Shown piece by piece: positions 32,465-45,495 of a stretch of 64,000 nt of DNA; the stretch's first letter is position 1; each line of letters starts with the position of its first letter. The position numbers and the translations under genes are program-made. Source of the DNA: Alphaproteobacteria bacterium (GTDB lineage Bacteria > Pseudomonadota > Alphaproteobacteria > Bin95); contig JACKII010000005.1 in the NCBI GenBank assembly GCA_020638555.1, positions 186,001-250,000 of the forward strand, written 5' to 3'. The notes beneath the pieces are model-generated. The model was not told where the DNA came from. It worked only from the letters and a program-made list of their open reading frames with translations, and ran no database searches.

Positions 32465-34000
32465 TTACGCCGACGGCAGTACGACGGTAAAGCGGGCACC
32501 GATCACCTGGCCGATCGGATCCAGCCGGTTCTCGGCCCAGATCGTGCCGCCATGCGCGCGCACGATCTGGCGGCACAGGCTCAGCCCCAGGCCGGAATGG
32601 CCGGCGTAGGGCTGATGATCCGGCCGGTCGGAATAGAAGCGCTGGAAGATCGCCTCTTCCTTGCCGGGGGAGAGGCCGGGCCCGTCGTCGTCGCAGGTCA
32701 GGGTGATGACCGCGCCCTTGCGCGTCGCCGTCATCCGGATGGTTCCCCCTGGCGGGCTGAACGAGCGGGCATTGCTCATCAGATTGCGGAACACCTGTGC
32801 CAGCCGGGCCTCCGCACCCCGAACCCGGAACGGCCCGCCGCCGCTCAACAGCACGAAGGTCGGGTCCCATTCCTGCGCGCTGGCGGCGTTCTCGATTTCC
32901 ACCAGCGCATCCAGCATGGCTTCCAGGTCCACCTCGTCATCCGGGATCGCCGCCAGTTCCGCATCGACCTGGCTCAGGTCGGTGATGGTGGAGATCAGCC
33001 GGTCCAGCCGCGCCACGTCCTGAACGATCACTTCCATCAGGCGCTTGTGCTGGTGCGGATCGGAAATGTGCGCCGCGGTTTCCACGGCACTGCGCAGCGA
33101 CGACAGCGGATTCTTAACCTCGTGCGCCACTTCGCGCGCATAGAGTTCCGCCTCCTCGATCTGGGCCTGGAGGCGGCCCGACAGGCGATTGATCACCCCG
33201 GAGAGCGGCTCCAACACCCGGCCGGGCCCCGCCTCGGAGGCGACCGCGACCGCCCCCCGGCGCAGGGCGCGCTCGGCCGACGCGGCCAGCAGACGCACGC
33301 CGCGCTCGAGCGGCCACGTCAGCAGGAAGCCTCCCAGCACCAGCACCGACAGGGCCAGGACCGCGGCCAACCCGATCCGTTCCGCCGGCCGCCATCGGGC
33401 CGCCGGGTCGGGCCGTACGACCGTGCTGACCACCAGCGCGCCCATGACCCGCGATGCGTCCAGCACCGGCGCGGCGACGCTCAACAGGGTGCGGCCATCC
33501 TCGCCCGGCTCGACCCGCTCGCCCGCCGTTCCCTGCAACGCTTCCCGTGCCTCCGGAAGGTGGATGATCAACGGCACGCCGGATGCGTCGGTCAGACCGG
33601 TCCCGGCCCGCAACCAACGGGCGAAATCCTCATAGGCCTGTTGCAGCGGCGTCAGGTCTTCGGCCGCCGGTGGCGGTTCGTCGCGCAATTCCGAATCGGC
33701 GACCAGGCGCCCATTGTAATCGAACAGCCGCACCCGAACCGCCGGTTCGCCCAGCCGCGCCACCAGCAGCGCCGCGCGCCCGGTATCGATGACCCGGCGG
33801 TTGTCGCCCGTTCCCGTCGCCGCGGCGACCCGCGACGCCGTCTCGGCGAACAGCCGCGCCATCATCGCCGTGCCGCGGTGCAACTGCTCCATCCGGCTGG
33901 CCAACGCCCGTTGGTCGCCCCGGTCCTCGACCCTCATCGCCCCCCACGACACCACGCCCGTGGCCAGTGCGATGATCACCAGGCGAGCCCACCACCCCAA
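32465..34000 (-). CDS. chvG: Sensor histidine kinase ChvG-like
   Basis: A membrane histidine kinase of 511 residues paired with ChvI. A first span (LVIIALATGVVSWGAM), a periplasmic sensor of about 180 residues and a second span (IGLAAVLALSVLVLGGFLLTW, about 209-229) lead to a HAMP-like linker. The dimerisation helix carries AREVAHEVKNPLSSL with phospho-His293. The catalytic domain has FRNLMSNARSFSPPGG (N box), CDDDGPGL (G1) and HSGLGLSLCRQIV (G2). In relatives this system responds to acid or envelope stress. The start is most likely TTG 34000, 12 nt after the chvI stop, with GAGG upstream; a later GTG would remove part of the first span. Confidence 0.88.
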   Translation of the reverse strand: MGWWARLVIIALATGVVSWGAMRVEDRGDQRALASRMEQLHRGTAMMARLFAETASRVAAATGTGDNRRVIDTGRAALLVARLGEPAVRVRLFDYNGRLVADSELRDEPPPAAEDLTPLQQAYEDFARWLRAGTGLTDASGVPLIIHLPEAREALQGTAGERVEPGEDGRTLLSVAAPVLDASRVMGALVVSTVVRPDPAARWRPAERIGLAAVLALSVLVLGGFLLTWPLERGVRLLAASAERALRRGAVAVASEAGPGRVLEPLSGVINRLSGRLQAQIEEAELYAREVAHEVKNPLSSLRSAVETAAHISDPHQHKRLMEVIVQDVARLDRLISTITDLSQVDAELAAIPDDEVDLEAMLDALVEIENAASAQEWDPTFVLLSGGGPFRVRGAEARLAQVFRNLMSNARSFSPPGGTIRMTATRKGAVITLTCDDDGPGLSPGKEEAIFQRFYSDRPDHQPYAGHSGLGLSLCRQIVRAHGGTIWAENRLDPIGQVIGARFTVVLPSA

Positions 34001-34012
34001 CGCGTCTGAGCC

Positions 34013-34732
34013 TCAGATCGCCCGATAGCGATAGCCGACGCCGTAAAGGGTCTCGATTTCGGAGAAGTCCGAATCGATCTGGCGGAACTTGCGGCGCAGG
34101 CGCTTGATATGGCTGTCCACCGTGCGATCGTCGACATAGACGTTCTCGCCATAGGCGGCATCGATCAACTGATCGCGGCTTTTGACGAAGCCCGGCCGGA
34201 TCGCCAGCGCCTCCAGCAACAGGAATTCGGTCACGGTCAGCGGCACCGGCTGTTCCCGCCAGGTGCAGAGATGGCGCTGGTGGTCCAACACCAGATCGCC
34301 GCGCACGATCTTTTCCTCGCCGCTGGCTTCCGGCTGTTCGGTCAGGTCGGTGCGGCGCAGCAGCGTGCGGATCCGCTCGATCAGCAGGCGCTGCGAGAAT
34401 GGCTTGGTGATGTAATCGTCCGCGCCCAGCCGCAGGCCGGTGAGTTCGTCGACCTCGTCCGCCTTGGAGGTGAGAAAGATCACCGGCAGGTTCGAACGCT
34501 CGCGCAGACGTTGCAGCAGATCGAGGCCGTTCATGCGCGGCATCTTGATGTCGAGCACGGCCAGGTCCGGCGACTGCACCTGAAGCGAGCGCCAGGCCGA
34601 CTCGCCATCGGCATAACAGAGAACGGTAAAGCCCTCTGCCTCCAACGCAATCGAGACGGAGGTCAGAATGTTGCGATCGTCATCGACCAACGCGATGACC
34701 CGCGGTGCCGATGGGGTCGTGTCTTCGCTCAC
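34013..34732 (-). CDS. chvI: OmpR-family response regulator ChvI-like
   Basis: A 239-residue regulator. The receiver domain has the acidic pair VDDDRN at 16-21, the phospho-acceptor Asp61 in AVLDIKMPRMNG and the switch Lys in DDYITKPFSQRLL. The C-terminal winged helix (HLCTWREQPVPLTVTEFLLLEAL...VDDRTVDSHIKRLRRKFRQID) binds DNA. ChvI in relatives controls envelope, succinoglycan and acid-response genes. I chose GTG 34732, which has AAGGAAAGGG upstream and begins VSEDTTPSAPRVIALVDDD; a longer frame adds an unrelated leader. It is transcribed away from pckA across a 268-nt shared region. Confidence 0.92.
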   Translation of the reverse strand: MSEDTTPSAPRVIALVDDDRNILTSVSIALEAEGFTVLCYADGESAWRSLQVQSPDLAVLDIKMPRMNGLDLLQRLRERSNLPVIFLTSKADEVDELTGLRLGADDYITKPFSQRLLIERIRTLLRRTDLTEQPEASGEEKIVRGDLVLDHQRHLCTWREQPVPLTVTEFLLLEALAIRPGFVKSRDQLIDAAYGENVYVDDRTVDSHIKRLRRKFRQIDSDFSEIETLYGVGYRYRAI

Positions 34733-35000
34733 GCCAAGCCCTTTCCTTCCGGGTGGGAGGTCTGATTGCGCCTTAACGCATATCAAATATGGCAACACTG
34801 CGGATGGAGCCCAATGCTTTTTGCGCCCCGGAGCCCGTTCGGCTGTTGGTTGCGGGCCGGACCGCTCCGCGACAATAAGCAAGGCAAGGAATCAGTACAG
34901 CGGGCCGAAACTTCGCTATGCTTTATCAGCATCCGCGCTGTTCTGCGTGCCGCAGACGCGCGCCCATCCGTCATGACGATCTGCAAAAAAGGGAAAGTCG

Positions 35001-36590
<1,590 letters not shown>

Positions 36591-36605
36591 CGCATCCGGC
36601 AATCG

Positions 36606-36691
36606 CCGGACGGTTTCGCACCGTCCGGCCGCCGGGTTCCCAATTCAAGGCCCAATTCAAGGCCCAGCCCGACCGTGTCGGGCTGGGCCTT
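36606..36691 (+). terminator. Double hairpin after pckA, also placed to stop the convergent gene
   Basis: First stem CCGGACGG/CCGTCCGG (36606-36628), then a 12-bp direct repeat (CAATTCAAGGCC twice), then a perfect 15-bp stem AAGGCCCAGCCCGAC-CGT-GTCGGGCTGGGCCTT (36659-36691). The following TGTCGTT is only weakly T-rich. It lies between pckA and the convergent envelope gene. Confidence 0.65.
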
Positions 36692-36720
36692 GTCGTTGAG
36701 AGGGTGCGGGCCGTCCGCGC

Positions 36721-36780
36721 CGGTCAGCTCGGGGCCGGTCAGCTCGGGGCCGGTCAGATCACAGTCAGATCGCGGTCAGA
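36721..36780. repeat. 15-bp degenerate minisatellite at the 3' end of the envelope gene
   Basis: CGGTCAGCTCGGGGC occurs twice exactly (36721-36735, 36736-36750) and then decays as CGGTCAGATCACAGTCAGATCGCGGTCAGATC. The last part runs over the stop codon of the minus-strand gene at 36776-36778, so the repeat forms its C-terminal codons. Confidence 0.75.
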
Positions 36781-38518
36781 TCGGGCCGCCGCCGATCCGC
36801 GCGGTTTGCGGTTGCAGCGTCACCTGCGTGAGTTCGCCGGGCGCAACCGTGACCAACTGGTGGACGGCACGGCCATCATGCTCGGCGGTGGCGACATACC
36901 GGCCGGCCGGCAGGCGCAACAAGGCCAGCCCTTGCGGCGCCGTAATCTCGGCCTCCACCGGCGGATCGGAAGCGGCAGTGTCCTCATCCGCCTCGCGCCG
37001 CACCCGGAACAGCACCGGTCCCTCGCCCCCGGTGCTGGCGCGCAGGCGCAGATAGCCGAGGCGCAGGTCGAAGGTCTGCGACAGCGTCTCGCCCGGCTTG
37101 ACGGTGACGGTCGCAACCGCGCGGGCCGCGCCCGAACGAACGGCGATCTCGTATCGGCCCGCGGGCAGGGCCAGCACCGGCTGCGGATCGCGGCGGATCA
37201 CCGGCGCGCCGCCCGGCAGCCGCACCGTGTATTCCAGATTGCTCAACAAGGGCGGTGCGCCGGCCGTCGCCACGGTCCGCAGCGCCGCATAGCCGATGTC
37301 CAGCGGCAGGGAGCGATGCTCCAACCCCTGGCCCTTGGTGTGAAACCGGTATTCCCGCGAAACGCCGCGATAGGTCACCCGCGCCACGTAATCGCCGGCC
37401 GGCAACGCGAAAATCGGCTGGGCCGCCCAGGACCGGCCCACCAGCCGGACGACCCCGTCGGGCCCGATCGCCTTGACCTCATAGGAGAGTTCGCTGGCCA
37501 GCGGCACGTCGCCCAGCGCCGGCACCGCCTGAAGCCGGACCGAAGGCGGAGACGATTGCGGCCAGGCTTCCGGCTCCGGCGCGCCCGGCAGATCCTCGGC
37601 CGTTGGCCCCACCCAGGGCAGTGCCCGCAGTGTCGCTCCCGCAGTCGTCTCGTCCGCAACGGGGGTGTCTGCGGCGGGCGTGTCCACGGCGGGCGCACTT
37701 GCAAGTGCCGTCCCGGCGGCAGGCTCCTTCGCCACGGACGCCGACCGGCGCGGCGCCGGGCGCGGAACCGGTACGCTGCCGGGCCTGGTCTCCGCTTCCT
37801 TGGCCGGAGCCGCATCGGGGATGACCGTGGCAGGCTCCGGGCCGGCGGTTGCCGGCGGTGGAGGCGCAGCGGCTACCGCCACCCCCTTGGCCGCGAACAG
37901 CCCGGTCAGCGCCGGCGCCAGGCCGTCGGCTTCGAGGCTCCGAAACGCGCCGCCGCTGTTGCCAGCGACACAGCGCAGGCGGTCGCCCGCCGGGGGCAGC
38001 GCCAGCACGTCGATCCGCAGGCCCGGCTTTCGCGCCGCCAACTGACGGCTGACGCTACAGGCGACGCTGACGCATTGCGGCGGCCCCGCCGCCACCAGCA
38101 CCACATGCGCCGGGATTTGCGGCAACCGGCCGACCGCCCGCAGGGCCGCGTCGGGAGAGAACCGGCCCGCCACCGGGGCCGCGAGCCGGACCGGCGTCGT
38201 CGCGCCGGGCGCGCGCAGCAGCGTCCAGCCGGCGCAACCGCCATCCGCCGAGCCGTTCGCCAGGGCCACGCCCGGCGATTCCACCGCGTCGGCAGCGATC
38301 ACCCTGCCGAGCGTGTCCGGCGCCAACGCGGCCGCCGCGCGCGGGTCCAGCAGCAGCAGCGGCGCCGGCTCGGCCGCCACCGCGCCCACCAGTGTCAGGC
38401 CCTCCAGCGCCAGGACCGACAGCACCAGGGCAGCCGCCAGCGCGACGGCGCCCCACAACCGGGAGCGCGCCGTGGCCGTCTTTCGATCGGGAAGTGAAGG
38501 AAATCCCTCGGGTCGCAT
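36776..38518 (-). CDS. Membrane-anchored envelope protein with VWA-like core, function unknown
   Basis: A 580-residue protein with an N-terminal cytoplasmic stretch and one membrane span (LWGAVALAAALVLSVLALEGLTLVGAV, about 21-47), so most of it is periplasmic. A middle region contains PAHVVLVAAGPPQC and SRQLAARKPGLRIDVLALPPAGDRLRCVAGNSGGAFRSLEADGLAPAL, which resembles the second half of a von Willebrand factor A fold, but no complete MIDAS DxSxS motif is visible. A Pro/Ala-rich linker (about 230-330) and several beta-rich repeats with FALPAGDYVARVTYRG, LALPAGRYEIAVRSG and LLRLPAGRYVATAEHDG follow, each like a small Ig or carboxypeptidase-regulatory module. ATG 38518 is chosen. It diverges from the hydrolase gene. 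Confidence 0.65.
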   Translation of the reverse strand: MRPEGFPSLPDRKTATARSRLWGAVALAAALVLSVLALEGLTLVGAVAAEPAPLLLLDPRAAAALAPDTLGRVIAADAVESPGVALANGSADGGCAGWTLLRAPGATTPVRLAAPVAGRFSPDAALRAVGRLPQIPAHVVLVAAGPPQCVSVACSVSRQLAARKPGLRIDVLALPPAGDRLRCVAGNSGGAFRSLEADGLAPALTGLFAAKGVAVAAAPPPPATAGPEPATVIPDAAPAKEAETRPGSVPVPRPAPRRSASVAKEPAAGTALASAPAVDTPAADTPVADETTAGATLRALPWVGPTAEDLPGAPEPEAWPQSSPPSVRLQAVPALGDVPLASELSYEVKAIGPDGVVRLVGRSWAAQPIFALPAGDYVARVTYRGVSREYRFHTKGQGLEHRSLPLDIGYAALRTVATAGAPPLLSNLEYTVRLPGGAPVIRRDPQPVLALPAGRYEIAVRSGAARAVATVTVKPGETLSQTFDLRLGYLRLRASTGGEGPVLFRVRREADEDTAASDPPVEAEITAPQGLALLRLPAGRYVATAEHDGRAVHQLVTVAPGELTQVTLQPQTARIGGGPI

Positions 38519-38665
38519 CCGTTCACAATAGCGTGACACCGAACCGGCGCAACCGCTCCCAAGGCAAACCCGCAGCGAATGCGGACGGCCGTGACGCGGC
38601 ACCGCCGGTCCGGTACACTGGGTTTGCGACCCTGCGACCGCCATTCAGACAGGACTTCCAACGCC

Positions 38666-39919
38666 ATGGCCACTGCCGACAACCTGCGCATCAACCCGGA
38701 ACGCCTCTGGGATACCCATATGGACATGGCCAGGGTCGGGCCCGGCATTGCCGGCGGCAACAACCGCCAGACCCTGACCGATGCGGACGCCGAGGGCCGC
38801 AACCTGTTCCGGCAATGGTGCGAGGCCGCCGGCCTGACCGTGACGGTGGACAAGATCGGCAACATGTTCGCCCGCCGCCCCGGCCGCAACGACGCCCTGC
38901 CGCCGGTGCTGATGGGCTCGCACCTGGACACGCAGCCGACCGGCGGGCGGTTCGACGGCGTGTTCGGCGTGCTGGCCGGGCTGGAGGTGATCCGCACCCT
39001 CAACGACCTGGGCATCGAGACCGAGGCGCCGCTGGAGGTGGTGAACTGGACCAACGAGGAAGGCGGCCGCTTCCCGCCGCCCATGGTCGGCAGCGCGGTC
39101 TTTGCCGGCCAGATGGGGCTGGAGCAGGCGCTCGACCTGCGCGACCTGGAGGGCGCGCGCTTCGGCGACGAACTGGTGCGCATCGGCTTCCAGGGCGAGA
39201 CGCCGATGGGCGGACGCAAGATCGGCGCCTATTTCGAATGCCATATCGAACAGGGGCCGATCCTGGAGGCCGAGGACAAAAGCGTCGGCATCGTCACCGG
39301 CGTCCAGGCCATGCGCTGGTACGAGGTGACGGTGACGGGCCGCGAATCCCATGCCGGCACCACACCGCCGGCCAACCGCCGCGACGCCCTCACCACCGCG
39401 GCGCACATCGTGCTGGCGCTGGACGGGATCATGCAGAAGCGCGGCGTCGACGGCCGCTGCACCATCGGCGTAATGGAGGTGAAGCCGGGCTCGCCGAACG
39501 TGATCCCGGGCGAGGTGTTCTTCACCGTCGACATCCGCAACCCGACCGTGCCGGAACTGGATCGCATGGACCGGGAATTCCGCGACGCCGTGGCCGCGCT
39601 CACCAGGGACGGGGCGATGGCCGTAGACGTGACCGAGACCTGGTTCTCGCCGCCGGTGCATTTCGACGCCGGCTGCGTCGCCGCCGTTCGCCACGGCGCG
39701 GCCGCCGCGGGGCATGCGGCGCGCGAGATCATGAGCGGCGCCGGCCATGACGCGGTGCATGTTTCGAAGATCGCGCCGGCGGCGATGATTTTCGTGCCCT
39801 GCAAGGACGGCATCAGCCACAACGAGGCCGAATATTCCGCGCCGGAGCACCTGGCGGCCGGCTGCGACGTGCTGCTGCGCGCCGTGCTCGAATACGCCAA
39901 CCGCGAAGCCGCAGAATAA
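38666..39919 (+). CDS. Zn-dependent M20 amidohydrolase (carbamoylase / allantoate amidohydrolase family)
   Basis: A 417-residue peptidase-M20-fold enzyme of the N-carbamoyl-L-amino-acid hydrolase / allantoate amidohydrolase group. Metal-site motifs are LMGSHLDTQPTGGRFDGVFGV (His, Asp), NWTNEEGGRF (catalytic and metal Glu) and FECHIEQGPILE (His, Glu). HAGTTPPANRRDA lies in the dimerisation domain and is used for substrate binding. ISHNEAEY near the end carries the last metal His. Members release ammonia and CO2 from carbamoyl or ureido groups, but specificity varies between beta-ureidopropionate, allantoate and carbamoyl amino acids. ATG 38666 follows AGGA. No other pyrimidine or purine catabolism genes are adjacent. 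Confidence 0.88.
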   Translation: MATADNLRINPERLWDTHMDMARVGPGIAGGNNRQTLTDADAEGRNLFRQWCEAAGLTVTVDKIGNMFARRPGRNDALPPVLMGSHLDTQPTGGRFDGVFGVLAGLEVIRTLNDLGIETEAPLEVVNWTNEEGGRFPPPMVGSAVFAGQMGLEQALDLRDLEGARFGDELVRIGFQGETPMGGRKIGAYFECHIEQGPILEAEDKSVGIVTGVQAMRWYEVTVTGRESHAGTTPPANRRDALTTAAHIVLALDGIMQKRGVDGRCTIGVMEVKPGSPNVIPGEVFFTVDIRNPTVPELDRMDREFRDAVAALTRDGAMAVDVTETWFSPPVHFDAGCVAAVRHGAAAAGHAAREIMSGAGHDAVHVSKIAPAAMIFVPCKDGISHNEAEYSAPEHLAAGCDVLLRAVLEYANREAAE

Positions 39920-40045
39920 TCCCTGTTCCCCGGAGGGGACGGAGCCGCCATCCGGGGCCGGTGTCATTCTTCGAACACCGCAACCGCCCGTGTTCGCGAC
40001 AGACGCCGATCCCGGCCCACCGCTCCGCCGCGGCCGGGACACAGC

Positions 40046-40568
40046 CTAATCCTCCGGATCATCGGCGCTGCGCCATTCCACCAGCACGCAGTCGCGCCAC
40101 TGGCCGGCCATCGGGCCGTAGGGCATCCGGCCCATGCGCTTGCGCCGGCCGACGACGCGGAAACCGCAGGCGAGGTGCAGCGCCAGACTCGCGCGGTTCT
40201 CCGGGAAAATGCGGCTTTCGACCATCCAGAAGCCCGCCGCGGCCGCCTCCTCCAGGAAGGTGGCGAGCAGAAGCTGCCCGACCCCCTGCCCGCGCGCCGA
40301 TGCGGCGACATACACCGAGTGATCGGCCACCCCCTTGTAGACCGGCCGCGACGACACCGGCGAGAACGCGGCCCAGCCCACCACCCGGCCGCCCGCCTCC
40401 GCCACCAGCCGCGGCGCCTTGTGGCGGCCGGCGTCGAAGCGCTCCCAGGTCGGCGCCTCCGCCTCGAAGGTGGCGTGGCCGGTGGCGATGCCCTCGGCAT
40501 AGATGGCGAGCACGGCCTCGGCATCGGCGGCAGCCATGTCGCGGATCAGGACCAGGGGCGGCAACGGA

Positions 40569-40576
<8 letters not shown>
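40046..40576 (-). CDS. GNAT N-acetyltransferase, phosphinothricin-acetyltransferase-like
   Basis: A 176-residue GNAT enzyme related to PAT/Bar and YncA, which acetylate methionine analogues or similar amino compounds. IRDMAAADAEAVLAIYAEGIATGHATFEAEAPTW is the typical N-terminus, YKGVADHSVYVAASARGQGVGQLLLATFLEEA carries the acetyl-CoA loop (RGQGVG), and HLACGFRVVGRRKRMGRM is the C-terminal strand. It starts at GTG 40576, which overlaps the xerC stop by 8 nt (GTGCCTGA), so it is translated together with xerC. The natural substrate is unknown. Confidence 0.85.
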
Positions 40577-41525
<949 letters not shown>

Positions 41526-42257
41526 GCGCGGATCGTAGCGGCAAGGGCCGAGGCCAGGAAGCGCAGCAATTCGGTGTTCTGCCGCGGGTGAAACCGCCCC
41601 TCCTCGCGCGAGCCGAGCGCCAGCAGGCCGGGCGGGGCGCTGTCGTGGATGGCGAGGCGCAGCCAGGCCGCGGATTTGGCGAGCGGCGCGGCCTCGCCGA
41701 ACAGATCCGGGTCGACCGGGTCCAGCGCCGCGAAGGTCTTGACGTCATTGCCGCGGCCGAGCCGGCTGTCCACGGCGCCGGGTGCCAGCGTCTTCAGGCC
41801 GGCCTTCAATGCCGGCAGGCCCGAATCGCCGTCGTGCTCGATGCCGAGCACGACCACGTCCAGATCCATATAGGCCGCCCATTCGTCGACCACGGTCGCA
41901 ATCGCCCGTTCGAAGGTGGGGGCCGCCAGCAGGGCCAGAACGGCCCGGTGCACGGTCTGCTGCGTCGCCTTGTTGAGGCGGCTGATCGCCAGCAATTCCT
42001 GGCTGCTGGCCTTGAGCTTCACCAGCTCGCGCTGCTGGCGCTCGACCATGAAGCGCTGGAAATCCACCACCGCCTCGCCGGCGCGCTGGTCCGGCGGGGT
42101 CAGGGTCAGCAGCAGGTCCGGGTTGTCCGCCAGAAAATCCGGGTGCTGGCGCAACCAGGCCGCCACCGCGTCGGCCGACAGGGTTTCGGCCGGCGGACCG
42201 CGGCGCTTGTCAGACGTTTTCGGCGACTGGCGGGGCATGGGCAGGCGGCGGTCCGGG

Positions 42258-42920
<663 letters not shown>

Positions 42921-43027
42921 GCGCTGGGCCTCTCGTTGGCGGGTCGTTGGCGGGCGCCCGCCCCGTGACCGTCTCGTGCGGGCACGGTAGGTTGATGGAA
43001 CCGAATTCTGACGGAACAGTTTAAAGG

Positions 43028-45259
43028 ATGGCGGAGCATCGCACTAGGCCGGGATCGGTCGCATCGCCGGACCCGGTCCGGACGGTGCGGGTCGGCCTGC
43101 CCTCGAACCTGCCGTTCGCAGGCCCCTTAACCTATGCGGTGCCCGCAGGTCCAGCCCTTGCGCCCGGCGACTGGGTCGAGGTGCCGCTCGGCAAGCGCGT
43201 CCTGGTGGGCGTGGTCTGGGACGATCCGCCGGACGGCGCGGCCGAAGAGGCGGTCGATCCGGCCCGGCTGAAGCCGGTGGCGAGGCGGCTGGACGCACCG
43301 CGCATGCGGGCGCCGCTGCGCCGCGTCATCGACTGGGTCGCCGCCTATACGCTCGCCCCGCACGGTGCGGTGCTGCGCATGGCCGTGCACCTGCCGGCGA
43401 TCCAGCAGGGCGAGGCCGCGCGGGTCGCCTACACGGCCGCGCCGGAGCCCCATCCCGACGGCGTGCGCATCACCGCCGCCCGCGCCCGCGCCCTGGCGGC
43501 GGTCGCCGACGAACCCCTCCCCGCCACCACGCTCGCCGAGGCTGCCGACACCAGCGCCGCCGTGATTCGCGCCATGGCCGATGCCGGCCTGCTGCAACGG
43601 GTGACGCTGGCGCCCGAGAGCCCGCCCGCCCCGGACACGGAGCGCCCCGGCCCGGCGCTCTCGGCCGAACAACGGGCCGCCGCCGGCGAACTCGTCGCCG
43701 CGGTGCGGGCGCATCGCTTTCAGGTGGACGTGCTGGACGGCGTCACCGGCTCCGGCAAGACGGAAGTCTATTTCGAGGCCATCGCCGCCGCGCTCCATGC
43801 TGGCGGCCAGGTGCTGGTGCTGCTGCCGGAGATCGCGCTGACCGCCCAATGGCTCGACCGCTTCCGCCAGCGTTTCGGCGCCTTTCCCACCGCCTGGCAT
43901 TCGGAGGTGAGCCCGCCGAACCGCCGGCGCACCTGGCGCTGGGTGGCCGACGGCGCGGCCCGCATCGTCGTCGGCGCGCGCTCGGCCCTGTTCCTGCCCT
44001 TTCGCGACCTGCGCCTGATCGTGGTCGACGAGGAACACGACCAGGCATTCAAGCAGGAGGACGGCGTGCGCTACCACGCCCGGGACATCGCCGTGGTCCG
44101 GGCCCAGGCGGAAGGGGTGCCGATCTGCCTCGCCTCCGCGACGCCGTCGCTGGAGACCGTCGCCAATATCGACCGTGGCCGCTACCGCCGGCTGGCGCTG
44201 CCGCGGCGCCATGGCGGGGCGGCGCTGCCGTCGGTGGAGATCTGCGACCTGGTCGACACGCCGCCGCCCCGCGGCCAGTGGATCGCGCCGCCGCTGGCCG
44301 ATGCCGTCACCCGGGCGCTGGCGGACGGCGAGCAGGCGCTGCTGTTCCTGAACCGCCGCGGCTATGCCCCGCTCACGCTCTGCCGCACCTGCGGCCACCG
44401 CTTCGCCTGCCCGTCGTGCAGCGCCTGGCTGGTGGAGCACCGCTATACCGGCCGGCTGCAATGCCACCATTGCGGGTACCAGGAGCGCATTCCCGGCGCC
44501 TGCCCCACCTGCCACGCCACCGACAGCCTGGCCGCCTGCGGCCCCGGCGTCGAACGCATTGCCGAGGAGGTGGCCGAGCGCTGGCCGGAGGCACGGGTGG
44601 CAGTCATGTCCTCCGACCTGCTGCACGGCCCGGCGGCGGTGCGCGACCTGATCGACGCCATCGGCCGGCACGAGGTCGACCTGATCGTCGGGACCCAGCT
44701 CATCGCCAAGGGCCACCATTTCCCCCTGCTGACCGTGGTCGGCGTGGTCGATGCGGACCTGGGTCTGGCCGGCGGCGACCTGCGCGCGGCCGAGCGCACC
44801 TTCCAGCTGCTGACCCAGGTGGCGGGGCGGGCCGGGCGCGCCGAGCGGCCGGGCCGCGTCCTGCTCCAGACGGTGGAGCCGGAACAGCCGGTGCTTCAGG
44901 CCCTGGTGGCCGGCGACCGCGACGCCTTCTACGCCGTGGAGAAACGCGCCCGGCAGGAGGCCGGCATGCCGCCCTATGGCCGGCTCGCCGCGCTGATCGT
45001 CTCCGCGACGGACCTCGCCGCCGCCATGGAATTCGGCCAGCATCTGGCCGCCACCGCCCCGCACGGGCCGGATGTCCGCGTGCTGGGCCCCGCCCCGGCG
45101 CCGCTGGCGCTGATCCGCGGCCGCCACCGGGTGCGCCTGCTGCTGCACGCGGGCCACGGCGTCAACGTTCCGGCCGTGTTGCGGGCCTGGCTCGCGGGGG
45201 TGAAACCCACCGGAAGCGTGCGCCTGGCCGTCGACGTCGACCCCTATGCCTTCCTCTAA
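43028..45259 (+). CDS. priA: Primosomal protein N' (replication restart helicase PriA)
   Basis: A 743-residue 3'-5' helicase that restarts stalled replication forks. The N-terminal 3'BD domain (VRVGLPSNLPFAGPLTYAVPAG...GDWVEVPLGKRVLVGVVW) is followed by the helicase core with Walker A DGVTGSGKTEVYFEAI, LIVVDEEHDQAFKQEDG (DEEH) and TPSLETVANIDRGRY. A zinc module has CRTCGHRFACPSCSAWL and CHHCGYQERIPGACPTCH. Motifs V and VI are in IVGTQLIAKGHHFP and VAGRAGRAERPG. The divergent fsa lies upstream and the F1 ATP synthase operon follows after 236 nt. Confidence 0.94.
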   Translation: MAEHRTRPGSVASPDPVRTVRVGLPSNLPFAGPLTYAVPAGPALAPGDWVEVPLGKRVLVGVVWDDPPDGAAEEAVDPARLKPVARRLDAPRMRAPLRRVIDWVAAYTLAPHGAVLRMAVHLPAIQQGEAARVAYTAAPEPHPDGVRITAARARALAAVADEPLPATTLAEAADTSAAVIRAMADAGLLQRVTLAPESPPAPDTERPGPALSAEQRAAAGELVAAVRAHRFQVDVLDGVTGSGKTEVYFEAIAAALHAGGQVLVLLPEIALTAQWLDRFRQRFGAFPTAWHSEVSPPNRRRTWRWVADGAARIVVGARSALFLPFRDLRLIVVDEEHDQAFKQEDGVRYHARDIAVVRAQAEGVPICLASATPSLETVANIDRGRYRRLALPRRHGGAALPSVEICDLVDTPPPRGQWIAPPLADAVTRALADGEQALLFLNRRGYAPLTLCRTCGHRFACPSCSAWLVEHRYTGRLQCHHCGYQERIPGACPTCHATDSLAACGPGVERIAEEVAERWPEARVAVMSSDLLHGPAAVRDLIDAIGRHEVDLIVGTQLIAKGHHFPLLTVVGVVDADLGLAGGDLRAAERTFQLLTQVAGRAGRAERPGRVLLQTVEPEQPVLQALVAGDRDAFYAVEKRARQEAGMPPYGRLAALIVSATDLAAAMEFGQHLAATAPHGPDVRVLGPAPAPLALIRGRHRVRLLLHAGHGVNVPAVLRAWLAGVKPTGSVRLAVDVDPYAFL

Positions 45260-45495
45260 CCCTGGCGTAACGCCTTGCCTAACCCCTTGTCCGGCAGCGC
45301 TGACCGCCGCCCCGGAAAGCGTCCAGATGTCGCGTAAGGCATAGGGAGGGCTCGCCAGGTGTGTGGGGCGTGTGCTAGTCACCTCTCCGTTCGGACGGGC
45401 CCCCGTCCAGAACGCCCGTTCGGCATGCGCCAAAAGCGCAGTTCCTCCGAACGATAACCCGAATTCCGTTTCTTCGGCCCAAGAGGTTCCCAACC

